The notes beneath the pieces were generated by a model that was not told the DNA's origin, searched no databases, and saw only the letters and a list, made by a program, of their open reading frames with translations. A program made the position numbers and the translations under genes. A DNA stretch of 54,208 nt from an uncultured Muribaculaceae bacterium (lineage in GTDB: Bacteria > Bacteroidota > Bacteroidia > Bacteroidales > Muribaculaceae), in assembly GCA_938039795.1 (NCBI GenBank), contig CALHWU010000164.1:1-54208 (forward strand), in the 5' to 3' direction. Shown in pieces: positions 1 through 8,021 of the stretch. Every line of letters starts with the position of its first letter. Position 1 is the stretch's first letter.

Positions 1-285
1 TGCCGCGCGCTGGTGCTGCTCGACTTCGGGGGGCGCATCGACTTCGAGTGGGACGTCGTTTTCACCCGCGAATATGTGGGCGACACGCCGACGGAGATGA
101 TGAGCCATTTCTTCAAGAGCCTCGCCTCGGCCATGCGGTGCAATCTCCACATTTCCGCCCGTGGCGACAACAACCATCATATAGCCGAAGCCATATTCAA
201 GGCTTTCGCCCGCGCTCTGAAGGCCGCCGTGCGCCGCGACCCGTTCAACTCCGCTGCCATCGCCTCCAGCAAAGGCATCATATAA
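1..285 (+). CDS. hisB: Imidazoleglycerol-phosphate dehydratase, C-terminal part (HisB)
   Basis: The reading frame is open from the first base, so the start lies outside the window. The 94 visible residues are the C-terminal half of the HisB dehydratase domain. It removes water from imidazole glycerol phosphate to give imidazole acetol phosphate in histidine synthesis. The signature DNNHHIAEAIFKAFARAL, with metal-binding His-His and Glu, is intact and the end SSKGII is typical. Whether an N-terminal histidinol-phosphatase domain is present, as in many Bacteroidota, cannot be seen. hisH follows after 15 bases in the same direction, so this is the upstream member of a his operon. Confidence 0.95.
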   Translation, partial: CRALVLLDFGGRIDFEWDVVFTREYVGDTPTEMMSHFFKSLASAMRCNLHISARGDNNHHIAEAIFKAFARALKAAVRRDPFNSAAIASSKGII

Positions 286-300
286 AAGACATATCAGATC

Positions 301-888
301 ATGATAGCTATAATAGATTACGGGATGGGCAACATCCGCTCGGTGGAGAACGCGCTGCGCCGGGCCGGAGCCGAATGGACACTTACGGATGATGCCGCTG
401 TGATAGGACGGGCCGACCGGGTGCTTCTCCCCGGCGTAGGCCATTGTGGCGAAGCCATGGAGCGGCTGCGCGGACTCGGGCTGACTGAAGTGATACGCCG
501 GCTTCATAGGCCGGTGCTGGGTATCTGCGTCGGCATGCAGCTTATGTGCCGCCACACCGAGGAGGGCGACGCCGAATGCCTCGGCATATTCGACGCACAC
601 GTCAGGCGTCTGCCGGAGGCTCACGGCGTCAAAGTCCCCAATATGGGCTGGTGCCGGATCTCCAACACGGAAGGCCCACTTTTCAAAGATATGCAAAAAG
701 GCGAATATGCCTATTTTGTCCACAGCTACTACGCCCACAACTGCTCCGACACGATAGCCACCACCCGCCACGGCGACAGGCTGATCAGCGCGGCCCTCCG
801 ATGGGAGAATTTCTACGGTGTGCAGTTTCACCCCGAGAAGAGCGGCGCCACGGGCGAACGGATAATCCGTAACTTCCTTAATATCTGA
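301..888 (+). CDS. hisH: Imidazole glycerol phosphate synthase, glutaminase subunit (HisH)
   Basis: 195 residues, the usual HisH length. It is the class I glutamine amidotransferase that supplies ammonia to HisF to form IGP and AICAR. Visible motifs are the N-terminal IIDYGMGNIRSV, the oxyanion/PGVGH segment near residues 42-48, the nucleophile elbow GICVGMQ (Cys near residue 77) and the C-terminal FHPEKSG carrying the catalytic His and Glu. The start is the ATG 15 bases after hisB. hisA, hisF and hisIE follow on the same strand in pathway-related order, so co-transcription is likely. Confidence 0.97.
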   Translation: MIAIIDYGMGNIRSVENALRRAGAEWTLTDDAAVIGRADRVLLPGVGHCGEAMERLRGLGLTEVIRRLHRPVLGICVGMQLMCRHTEEGDAECLGIFDAHVRRLPEAHGVKVPNMGWCRISNTEGPLFKDMQKGEYAYFVHSYYAHNCSDTIATTRHGDRLISAALRWENFYGVQFHPEKSGATGERIIRNFLNI

Positions 889-919
889 ACTCATCCAATC
901 CTTACCGATCCATAATACA

Positions 920-1654
920 ATGATAGAGATAATACCCGCCATAGACATCATCGGAGGCCGTTGCGTCAGACTGTCGCAAGGCGATTATTCCCGGCTGACA
1001 ACTTACGACGAAGAACCCTCGGAAGCTGCCCGTCGCCTGGCCGACGCAGGGGTCAGCCGCATTCACGTGGTGGATCTCGACGGGGCCAAGTCCGGCGCGC
1101 CTGCCAACCTGCGGGCGGTGGAAGCGATCGCATCGCTCGGGCTTGTCGATATCGAGCTCGGGGGAGGTCTGAAATCCGACAGTGCCCTCCGGTCGGCATT
1201 CGACGCCGGAGCCGTCTACGCTATAGGAGGCAGCGTTGCAGTGAAAGATCCCGCGACATTCGCCTCGTGGCTTCACACCTACACCCCTCAGCGGATCATA
1301 CTCGGCGCCGACGTACGCGACGGACAAGTCGCAGTCAACGGCTGGCTTGAAGTATCGGATATGACTGCGGAGACTCTGATCGGACGCTTTATCCCCGACG
1401 GCCTCACCCAGGCGATCTGCACCGATATAGCGAGCGACGGGATGCTCGGCGGTCCGGCGACGGAGATGTACACTACGCTCACGGAGCGCTTCCCGGAGGT
1501 GACTGTGACAGTAAGCGGAGGCATATCATCGATGGACGACATACGCCGCCTCGACGGTCTCGGCCTGAAGAGAGTCATAGTAGGCAAAGCCATCTACGAG
1601 GGCCATATAACACTGAAAGAGATCGAAAGATATATCACCGCCAACCGACTTTGA
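920..1654 (+). CDS. hisA: ProFAR isomerase (HisA)
   Basis: 244 residues forming a (beta/alpha)8 barrel. It isomerises ProFAR to PRFAR, the substrate of HisF. The N-terminal EIIPAIDIIGGRCVRLSQGDY contains the catalytic Asp. The two phosphate-binding segments are the LGGGLKS stretch and the C-terminal VSGGISSMDDI plus GVIVGKAIYEG-like region. It begins 31 bases after hisH and ends 8 bases before hisF. HisA and HisF are anciently related barrels, and the two neighbouring proteins share this half-barrel pattern. Confidence 0.97.
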   Translation: MIEIIPAIDIIGGRCVRLSQGDYSRLTTYDEEPSEAARRLADAGVSRIHVVDLDGAKSGAPANLRAVEAIASLGLVDIELGGGLKSDSALRSAFDAGAVYAIGGSVAVKDPATFASWLHTYTPQRIILGADVRDGQVAVNGWLEVSDMTAETLIGRFIPDGLTQAICTDIASDGMLGGPATEMYTTLTERFPEVTVTVSGGISSMDDIRRLDGLGLKRVIVGKAIYEGHITLKEIERYITANRL

Positions 1655-1662
1655 CATAATCC

Positions 1663-2418
1663 ATGCCAGCAAAAAGAATCATTCCGTGTCTCGACGTAAA
1701 GAACGGCCGCACGGTCAAAGGGATAAATTTCGAAGGGCTTGCCGATGTCGGCGACCCTGTGGAACTCGGTGCTCGCTATGCCGCACAAGGGGCCGACGAA
1801 CTCGTCTACCTTGACATCAGCGCTTCACGCGAGGGACGCAATACGCTTGTCTGCCTCGTGGAGCGTATTGCCGACCGCATCAGCATTCCGTTCACCGTAG
1901 GCGGAGGCATCGCATCGCTCGACGACGCATCGCGGCTGCTCGACGCCGGAGCCGACAAGATCACCATCAACAGCGCCGCCGTAGCCGAGCCCGCACTTAT
2001 AAGCCGGATAGCCCGACGATACGGCTCGCAGTTTGTAGTCGTAGCCATAGATGCACGCAGCGAATGCGGAAAATGGCGTGTGACCACCCATGGCGGATCG
2101 CGGCTGACCGACCGCGAACTGATCGACTGGGCCCGCGAAGCCGAAGAGCGTGGAGCCGGAGAGATAATGTTCACTTCAATGGATCATGACGGCACCCGGA
2201 GCGGCTATCCGTGCTCCACGTTCGCTGCCCTGGCCGACGCGGTAGGCATACCGGTCATCGCTTCGGGAGGCGCCGGCAGCGTGGCCGATATAGCCGATGT
2301 GCTGACCGTCGGAAAAGCCGACGCGGCTCTCGCCGCGTCGATATTCCACTACGGGGAGATCAGCATAGGAGAGCTTAAGCGACAGCTTGCAGCGAAAGGA
2401 CTGGAAATGAGATTATGA
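1663..2418 (+). CDS. hisF: Imidazole glycerol phosphate synthase, cyclase subunit (HisF)
   Basis: 251 residues, normal for HisF. It uses ammonia from HisH to convert PRFAR to imidazole glycerol phosphate and AICAR. The start MPAKRIIPCLDVKNGRTVKG carries the catalytic Asp11-equivalent. FTVGGGI near residue 80 and the ASGGAGS phosphate-binding loop near residue 225 are present, as is FTSMDHDGTRSGY with the second catalytic Asp. The gene lies 8 bases after hisA, so the two are probably translated from one message together with hisH. Confidence 0.97.
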   Translation: MPAKRIIPCLDVKNGRTVKGINFEGLADVGDPVELGARYAAQGADELVYLDISASREGRNTLVCLVERIADRISIPFTVGGGIASLDDASRLLDAGADKITINSAAVAEPALISRIARRYGSQFVVVAIDARSECGKWRVTTHGGSRLTDRELIDWAREAEERGAGEIMFTSMDHDGTRSGYPCSTFAALADAVGIPVIASGGAGSVADIADVLTVGKADAALAASIFHYGEISIGELKRQLAAKGLEMRL

Positions 2419-2431
2419 AAAAAGATGCAGA

Positions 2432-3031
2432 ATGATGGACTTTGACGACTTCCGGCTCGAAAAGACCGGCGACGGACTGCTTCCTGTCATAGTGCAGGAC
2501 GCCACGACTCTGCGGGTGCTGATGCTCGGCTATATGAACCGCGAGGCATATGAACTCACATGCCGGCATGGACGGGTGACTTTCTACTCCCGTTCGCGGC
2601 AATCACTCTGGCTCAAGGGAGAGACGAGCGGCCACTACCTCGAAGTGGTCGACATGCTGCCCGACTGCGATCTCGACACACTCCTCATAAAAGCGAAACC
2701 GGCTGGTCCGACATGTCATCGCGGCACTACCGCTTGCTTTGATACCGACGAGTCTGAAGGCTTCATCAGGAGCCTGGGAGCGCTTATCGCCGAGCGTCAC
2801 CGCCAGATGCCAGAAGATTCATATACCACCCGGCTGTTTGTGAAAGGAGTAAAAAAAATCGCCCAAAAAGTGGGCGAAGAAGCGGTGGAAACCGTAGTAG
2901 AAGCGGTCGACGGCAACCGCGACCGCTTCATGTATGAGATATCCGACCTCGTATACCACGGGCTCGTGCTGCTTGAGGAAATGGGTCTGACCATCACCGA
3001 CCTGGAGCGCGAACTGCGACGCCGCCACTGA
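2432..3031 (+). CDS. hisIE: Bifunctional PR-AMP cyclohydrolase / PR-ATP pyrophosphohydrolase (HisIE)
   Basis: 199 residues with two fused domains. Residues 1-110 are PR-AMP cyclohydrolase (HisI), with the LMLGYMNREAY and FYSRSRQSLWLKGETSGH motifs and zinc-ligand cysteines in DCDLDTLL and GPTCHRGTTACF. Residues 115-199 are PR-ATP pyrophosphohydrolase (HisE), with KKIAQKVGEEAVETVVEA, an acidic MazG-like metal site. Together they do the second and third steps of histidine synthesis. Two ATGs are adjacent at 2432 and 2435 and either could be used. The gene starts 13 bases after hisF and is the last in the run; a minus-strand gene ends 10 bases beyond it. Confidence 0.96.
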   Translation: MMDFDDFRLEKTGDGLLPVIVQDATTLRVLMLGYMNREAYELTCRHGRVTFYSRSRQSLWLKGETSGHYLEVVDMLPDCDLDTLLIKAKPAGPTCHRGTTACFDTDESEGFIRSLGALIAERHRQMPEDSYTTRLFVKGVKKIAQKVGEEAVETVVEAVDGNRDRFMYEISDLVYHGLVLLEEMGLTITDLERELRRRH

Positions 3032-3041
3032 CGGCGCGCCG

Positions 3042-3428
3042 TCAGCGCGTACGCGGCTGAATCGGTTTCTGGGCAGGAGGCAGGGCAGGCCCCGGATTGG
3101 TATTGACCGGCGGACGCCAGCCGGGCGGAGGCACCACTCCATTGCCCGGGCGCACCGCCGGACGGTTGACAACCGCTCCCGGACGTAAAGGGGGCCTGAC
3201 CGACGGTATGTAGGAAGGCCCCGGCCACCAGCCGTTGTTCCAGCCGTTCCAGTTGTAAGATCCGGGCCAGTAGCCCGACCATGGGGAATAGACCGGCGTG
3301 CTCACTCCTATACCGAGGTTCCCTCCATATCCGAGAGGCACGTCGACCGATGTATCCCACATCGCATCACACGATGTCAGTGCGAGCAGCGCCGAGGCGG
3401 ATATTATGATGCGGTTAATTATTTTCAT
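3042..3428 (-). CDS. Small Trp/Pro/Gly-rich lipoprotein, unknown function
   Basis: 128 residues from the ATG at 3428, which begins a clean lipoprotein signal (MKIINRIIISASALLALTSC, lipobox LTSC, Cys20). In-frame sequence upstream of this ATG does not look like a signal, so I use the shorter form. The mature part is low-complexity: residues about 45-75 are rich in Trp, Asn, Gly, Tyr and Pro (PWSGYWPGSYNWNGWNNGWW) and the C-terminal half is Pro/Arg/Asn-rich. No catalytic motif is visible. It is probably a periplasmic or outer-membrane lipoprotein. It converges on hisIE and lies beyond the terminator of the sialate operon, so it probably has its own promoter, which I could not identify. Confidence 0.7.
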   Translation of the reverse strand: MKIINRIIISASALLALTSCDAMWDTSVDVPLGYGGNLGIGVSTPVYSPWSGYWPGSYNWNGWNNGWWPGPSYIPSVRPPLRPGAVVNRPAVRPGNGVVPPPGWRPPVNTNPGPALPPAQKPIQPRTR

Positions 3429-3512
3429 GACTGTCGATATTTTGATTGTCACATCCGAAGCGGATATAATATAGAACACCCGACAGCCCTCTAAAGTTGA
3501 GACAGGAAAAGC

Positions 3513-3556
3513 AAAGCGGCGTGTCGGTTTCTTATGCAGAAACGACACGCCGCTTT
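3513..3556 (-). terminator. Probable terminator of the sialate operon
   Basis: An inverted repeat with arms AAAGCGGCGTGTCG and CGACACGCCGCTTT, extended by GTTTC/GAAA with one bulged base, encloses a short loop. Read on the minus strand it lies about 40 bases after the stop of the three-domain esterase gene and is followed by a T-rich stretch (TTTGCTTTTCC). Confidence 0.7.
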
Positions 3557-3594
3557 ATGTCTCAGAGGCAGTTACCCTCCGGAAGCTGCTGTGG

Positions 3595-6500
3595 TCAGAT
3601 GCGTATGGCCGATACCGCCGTGGTGCGGATACGGGGTTTCAGCTCACCTCCGATCAGTATTATTTCGGCATCGGGAGTGATCGCCGCGGCTGCGCCCGCA
3701 CGTGCTGTTGCCTCGTCGTCGGCAGCGACGCTCCAGCTCTGCGTGGCGGGATCGAACACCATCACACGGCTATTGAAACGATACCACTCGATCGGATGCG
3801 ACAGGTAGTCGGGGGCCTGATTGCGGAGAGCCTCAAGGAATACGTCCTTGTTGACACCCCCCATGGCGGCTATGCGGCCGTCGGGGAGAGCCACAGCCAC
3901 TCCTCCGCCGAGCGAAACCTCCTCGCCCGACTTGTCGACAGGCGCCGGTGCCTCGCTCCACTTGCCTTTGCCCGACAGCTGATAGCAGAGTCCATCGGTG
4001 TTGAGCGATGCCTCGCGGCCCTCGCCCTTACCGGCGAAACCGCCCCAGAGATAAAGACACTCTCGGCCCTTGGCGTCCTTCGACGCGGCCATGACCGGCT
4101 GCACGCGTGGATTGCCCGGGAACGATGCGAGAGCCTTCCAGCCCTTCGAAAGGTCATTGAGGTCAAGACAAAGAAGTTCATTGGAGGGCTTGCCGGCCAC
4201 ATTGCCGCCAGCCACATATACGCGTCCGCCGGCATAGCAGGCGGCCATGTTGTCGATAGCTTCAGGCAGCTCGGGCAGCGGCGATACCTCCGCCTCCCCG
4301 TCGTCGCTGACAGTGATGAGCGACACCTGGCGCAGAGCGGCCGTGGCGGAGGTTCCCCCTATTATCACGAGTCCTTCGGGCGTCGTGGCTGATACTCCGT
4401 AGGCCATCGGCTCGGGCAGATGACCGATAAGGGTGGCCTCGGCCTGACCGTTTTCACCGGGTGTCAGCGCATAGATGCCGGAATAGAACTTTTTCTGCGC
4501 TCCGGGAGCCATAGGATTGGAAGGAAAATTGCAGCCGCCGGCGCGGATGATGCGTCCTGAGGCCATTCCGGCGAACGCGGCCGACACTCCGGCCTCGATG
4601 CCGGGCTCGCTGGTGGGCGCCTCGCTGACGGGCAGTTTGAATGTAGAGGCCGGCAGATTGTCGGCATTTACCAGGTTGGCGCGGGTAAACGGCTGCCAGC
4701 CGTAGCGCACGAAGCGCGGTTGTGATTCTGACATATGTGTGGAAGTAAGTTTGATTATATTATCGGAAACGATTTCGGCCTTGGCCGGATAGTAACGGCC
4801 GTCATAACAGGCCATCTCGAAAGTGCGGAGCGGAGCGCCGTCTGAAGAGTGCATGCCAAGGCCGTTGACAAACGTCAGAATGACCTCTCCGGGAGCGTTC
4901 AGCTCAGCCTTGACTGGCGACGGACCTTCCGGCACAATGCCGGTCATCGAATAGACCCTGTGGAGAGCCTGCCGGGCGAAACGTTCGCCGATGGGACGCT
5001 TGTCGGTGGGATGCACGTCGAGGGAGTCGCCCTTGTCGCTTGTCACCACCATAGCCGTGCCGGGTATCGCCTGTGCGAGACGGCGCTGACTGTCGCGGAA
5101 CTTGGGCCACGAGGGACGGTTGAGCGAACTCAGCTGAGCGAATATGAACGGCATCTCAGGCTGGTTGAAAGCCTGGCGGAAGCTCTTGACCACAAGCGGC
5201 AGAAGCTTCTCATGCACCTCGATATTGTTGGCGTTCGACTCTCCCTGATACCATATGGTGCCGGCTATCGGGAATCCGGCGAGAGGCCTTATGCCGGTAG
5301 CGAACAGAAATGTGGGTTCGTAGGGATGATGATGCGCCAGACCGGCCTTGTCGGTGCCGGTGTTCTCTCCGGCGCGCTTCTGCACCCATGGCTGTATATA
5401 GTCATTGCGTCGCCAGTTGACGAGCACTTCGGGCATCTCACGGCTGAGCACCTCGATGTCCACCCACGACTCTGTGCCGGAGCCGCCTATGGCGTTGCAG
5501 ATAATTCCCACCGGCACTTTCAGACTGTCGCGGAGCACACGGGCGAAATGCCAGGCCACTGCCGACATGCGTCGGGCCGAACGGGTGTCGGATTTCACCC
5601 AGCGCGTAGGCAGATAATAATCGAGGCTGTCTATGCGCGCCAACACTGTATCGGGCCACTGCGCCGAGTTGGTAATCGCTCTGGGAAGCATGTCGAACAG
5701 GCGGAGCATCGGATCATTCATCAGCGCGCTGTCAGCGGCGAAAGTCTTGGTATGAGCCATATTGAACTCCATGTTGCTCTGGCCCGACGCGAGCCATACT
5801 TCTCCTACAGCGATGTCGGAGAATTCGAGCCTGCTGCGCCCGTCGCTGACTGTCATGCTCAGGCCGGTGGCTTCCTTCATGGGGGGTAGGGTCACCGACC
5901 AGCGGCCGCGATTGTCGGCTTTGGCTGAAGCCGATGCCTGACCGAGAGTCACCCTGACTTCAGAGCCAGCGTCGGCGGTGCCATTGACTGTAACCGGACG
6001 GTAGCGCTGCACGACCATGCCGTCGCCCCACACCTCGGGCAGCTTCAGGCCACCGTAATTGCCCGTAATAGCCTTATAGACAGTGCGTGCCAGAAGAGTC
6101 GCTCCCTCGGCGTTGGGATGCAGACCGTCGGCGAGCAGATTCTGCCGGTCAAGCAGCGGTTCATTGAAATCTATAAGCTCTGATCCTGTGATTTCCGCCA
6201 CGTCGGCCACGCACGCTCTCACTGCGTCGCGCCATTCACACGTGCCTGAGCGCCAGCGGTAGTGGGTTGTGCGCACCGGCGATATGTTGGCTATGATCAC
6301 TCTCACCTTCGGATTGCGTGCGCGTAGCGAATCAATCAGCTCCACATAGTCGCCGACGAAATCGTCGCTGAAATCGGGCCAGTCGCGCGGATCGGTATCG
6401 TTGACGCCGAGATGTATCACGGCTATGTCGCCGGCGAAGTCCTTGGCGGCCGCGCACTCCTCTGTCGCATTGTAGGGACGGTGTCCGCGCTTCATGAGAG

Positions 6501-6711
6501 TCGCGCCGCTGCGGCCGAAGTTGCCCACCTCATAATCCGGCCCGAGCATCCGGGCGAGCTGCGAGGGATAGCTGTCGCGCTGCGGATCGGGGATAGTGGC
6601 CCCGTAGGTGATGCTGTTGCCAACGCAGGCCACCTTCACTTTGGCCATTGACGGCACGGCAGCCAACGTCATGACAGCTGCCGCGCACAGCGTTGTTAGA
6701 GTTTTTTTCAT
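3595..6711 (-). CDS. Three-domain SGNH esterase / sialate O-acetylesterase / Kelch mutarotase
   Basis: 1038 residues with a Sec signal peptide (MKKTLTTLCAAAVMTLAAVPSMA). Residues about 25-215 are an SGNH hydrolase with GNSITYG (Ser33), LGVND and DGLHPN (Asp195, His198). Residues about 220-690 are a SASA-type sialate O-acetylesterase with WLASGQSNMEF (Ser312), WYQGESN and DVHPTDK (Asp565, His567). Residues about 705-1038 are Kelch-like repeats resembling the NanM/YjhT N-acetylneuraminate mutarotase family. The predicted job is removal of O-acetyl groups from sialate plus anomer conversion, in the periplasm. Tannerella NanS is known with two esterase domains; the added Kelch domain is the oddity. 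It is last in the operon with nanT, nanL and nanE. Substrate assignment is inferred from families and neighbours. Confidence 0.85.
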   Translation of the reverse strand: MKKTLTTLCAAAVMTLAAVPSMAKVKVACVGNSITYGATIPDPQRDSYPSQLARMLGPDYEVGNFGRSGATLMKRGHRPYNATEECAAAKDFAGDIAVIHLGVNDTDPRDWPDFSDDFVGDYVELIDSLRARNPKVRVIIANISPVRTTHYRWRSGTCEWRDAVRACVADVAEITGSELIDFNEPLLDRQNLLADGLHPNAEGATLLARTVYKAITGNYGGLKLPEVWGDGMVVQRYRPVTVNGTADAGSEVRVTLGQASASAKADNRGRWSVTLPPMKEATGLSMTVSDGRSRLEFSDIAVGEVWLASGQSNMEFNMAHTKTFAADSALMNDPMLRLFDMLPRAITNSAQWPDTVLARIDSLDYYLPTRWVKSDTRSARRMSAVAWHFARVLRDSLKVPVGIICNAIGGSGTESWVDIEVLSREMPEVLVNWRRNDYIQPWVQKRAGENTGTDKAGLAHHHPYEPTFLFATGIRPLAGFPIAGTIWYQGESNANNIEVHEKLLPLVVKSFRQAFNQPEMPFIFAQLSSLNRPSWPKFRDSQRRLAQAIPGTAMVVTSDKGDSLDVHPTDKRPIGERFARQALHRVYSMTGIVPEGPSPVKAELNAPGEVILTFVNGLGMHSSDGAPLRTFEMACYDGRYYPAKAEIVSDNIIKLTSTHMSESQPRFVRYGWQPFTRANLVNADNLPASTFKLPVSEAPTSEPGIEAGVSAAFAGMASGRIIRAGGCNFPSNPMAPGAQKKFYSGIYALTPGENGQAEATLIGHLPEPMAYGVSATTPEGLVIIGGTSATAALRQVSLITVSDDGEAEVSPLPELPEAIDNMAACYAGGRVYVAGGNVAGKPSNELLCLDLNDLSKGWKALASFPGNPRVQPVMAASKDAKGRECLYLWGGFAGKGEGREASLNTDGLCYQLSGKGKWSEAPAPVDKSGEEVSLGGGVAVALPDGRIAAMGGVNKDVFLEALRNQAPDYLSHPIEWYRFNSRVMVFDPATQSWSVAADDEATARAGAAAAITPDAEIILIGGELKPRIRTTAVSAIRI

Positions 6712-6726
6712 GGGTGTCTGTCAAAA

Positions 6727-6772
6727 GACCTCGGGCCGTCGGCGGCCATCATGCCGCAGACAGCCCGAGGTC
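6727..6772 (-). other. Hairpin between nanE and the esterase gene
   Basis: GACCTCGGGC at 6727-6736 pairs with GCCCGAGGTC at 6763-6772, and an inner near-perfect stem (GTCGGCGGC / GCCGCAGAC) extends it. On the minus strand it is followed by TTTTGACAG. It sits between the nanE stop and the start of the esterase gene. It could lower downstream expression by partial termination or stabilise processed mRNA ends; the sequence alone cannot decide which. Confidence 0.55.
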
Positions 6773-6803
6773 GGTTAATTTCAGTAAACAGTAATAGGCA
6801 TCG

Positions 6804-8015
6804 TCAGCGTTTTGCCGCGAGAATATCGTCGATGAGCATCTGGCTCTTGACGAGCATGCGCGGTATGTGGAACGGCCCTTTGAACAGGTTGCCCTTGGCG
6901 GGCTGTGCCACGCTGCCGTCGCGATGGAGATATCCGAACCACTCGCCATATACCGGATCAGGCAGGAACTCGTAGGTCCAGTCGTTGGCCATGCGGTGCA
7001 TTTCGAGATATTTCGTGTCGCCTGTGGCGAGATATGCGTAGAGAGTGGCTATGACAGCCTCGGTCTGCGGCCACCAGAACTTCATGTCCTGCGAATAGTC
7101 CTGTGCGGGGAACTTCTTGCAGTCGCGGAAATTGATAAGTCCGCCAAACTCCTCGTCCCATCCCCAGTCCCACGACCAGTCGAGGATCTGGAGCGCCATA
7201 TCCTTTATCTCCTTGCCTTTGCCTTCGTCCCATCCGCGATAGCGGGCCTCCTCAAGGAGGAACCATGCGGTCTCGATGCAGTGGCCAGGATTGATTACGC
7301 GCCCATTGATCGTGTCGATGAGTTCGCCTTCGGGCGTCACCATCTCCAGAAGCGCCTTGAATTCGGGGTGTATGAACTTCGTGCGGATCAGTTCGAGCGA
7401 ACGGTCGATCTGCTGGTCAAGCATCGGATCGGGCATCACTTCACGGACGCGTGCGGCCGTGTTGATGAGTATCATCGTGATACTGTGGCCGATGGCAGGC
7501 TGCGTAGGCAGATATTTCGGCTCCAGAATGCCGGGAGTATTGATGAAGCGCACCACCTCCTTGAAAAGGCGGAGAGCTTTCTCGGCATACGAGCGGTCGC
7601 CTGTGGCCTGAGAATACTCCGCCATGGCTATTATGGCGAAACACTCGGAGAACACATAGCGGCGCTTGCGCAGGGGGCGTCCGTCGGCAGTCACCTCGAA
7701 ATACATGCGGCCGTCGGTCGGGTCGATGCAGTGGGCCTCGATGAAGTCGATGCAGCTCTTGGCCATCGCGAGGTATTCGGGTCGCTTGTCGATGTTGTTG
7801 TAGGCAAACGAATAGACAAACGGACAGCGTCCCTGGAACCACACGGATTTGGTACCGTCCATGAGCTTGCCCTCACGGTCGACGCATGTGTAGACGCCTC
7901 CGTTCACCTTGTCAAGTCCGTGCTTGAGCCAGAAAGGCAGTATGTCGTCGAGGAGATCGTGGCGGTAATGCTCGCGCCACTCGGTAAGATATTTTTCAGT
8001 GTCTATTGTCCACAT
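6804..8015 (-). CDS. nanE: N-acylglucosamine 2-epimerase (NanE, AGE/RnBP type)
   Basis: 403 residues, typical of the (alpha/alpha)6-barrel AGE/renin-binding-protein family. It interconverts N-acetylmannosamine and N-acetylglucosamine, the step after sialate lyase in the Bacteroides fragilis NanLET pathway, which does not need ManNAc kinase. Visible family features are the N-terminal WREHYRHDLLDDILPFW, the GGVYTCVDREG segment, NPGHCIETAWF with a conserved His, and KFWWPQTEAVIA. No signal peptide, so cytoplasmic. It starts 6 bases after the nanL stop. A GlcNAc-utilising hexokinase expected downstream in the pathway is not encoded in this window. Confidence 0.92.
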   Translation of the reverse strand: MWTIDTEKYLTEWREHYRHDLLDDILPFWLKHGLDKVNGGVYTCVDREGKLMDGTKSVWFQGRCPFVYSFAYNNIDKRPEYLAMAKSCIDFIEAHCIDPTDGRMYFEVTADGRPLRKRRYVFSECFAIIAMAEYSQATGDRSYAEKALRLFKEVVRFINTPGILEPKYLPTQPAIGHSITMILINTAARVREVMPDPMLDQQIDRSLELIRTKFIHPEFKALLEMVTPEGELIDTINGRVINPGHCIETAWFLLEEARYRGWDEGKGKEIKDMALQILDWSWDWGWDEEFGGLINFRDCKKFPAQDYSQDMKFWWPQTEAVIATLYAYLATGDTKYLEMHRMANDWTYEFLPDPVYGEWFGYLHRDGSVAQPAKGNLFKGPFHIPRMLVKSQMLIDDILAAKR

Positions 8016-8021
8016 GATGAA

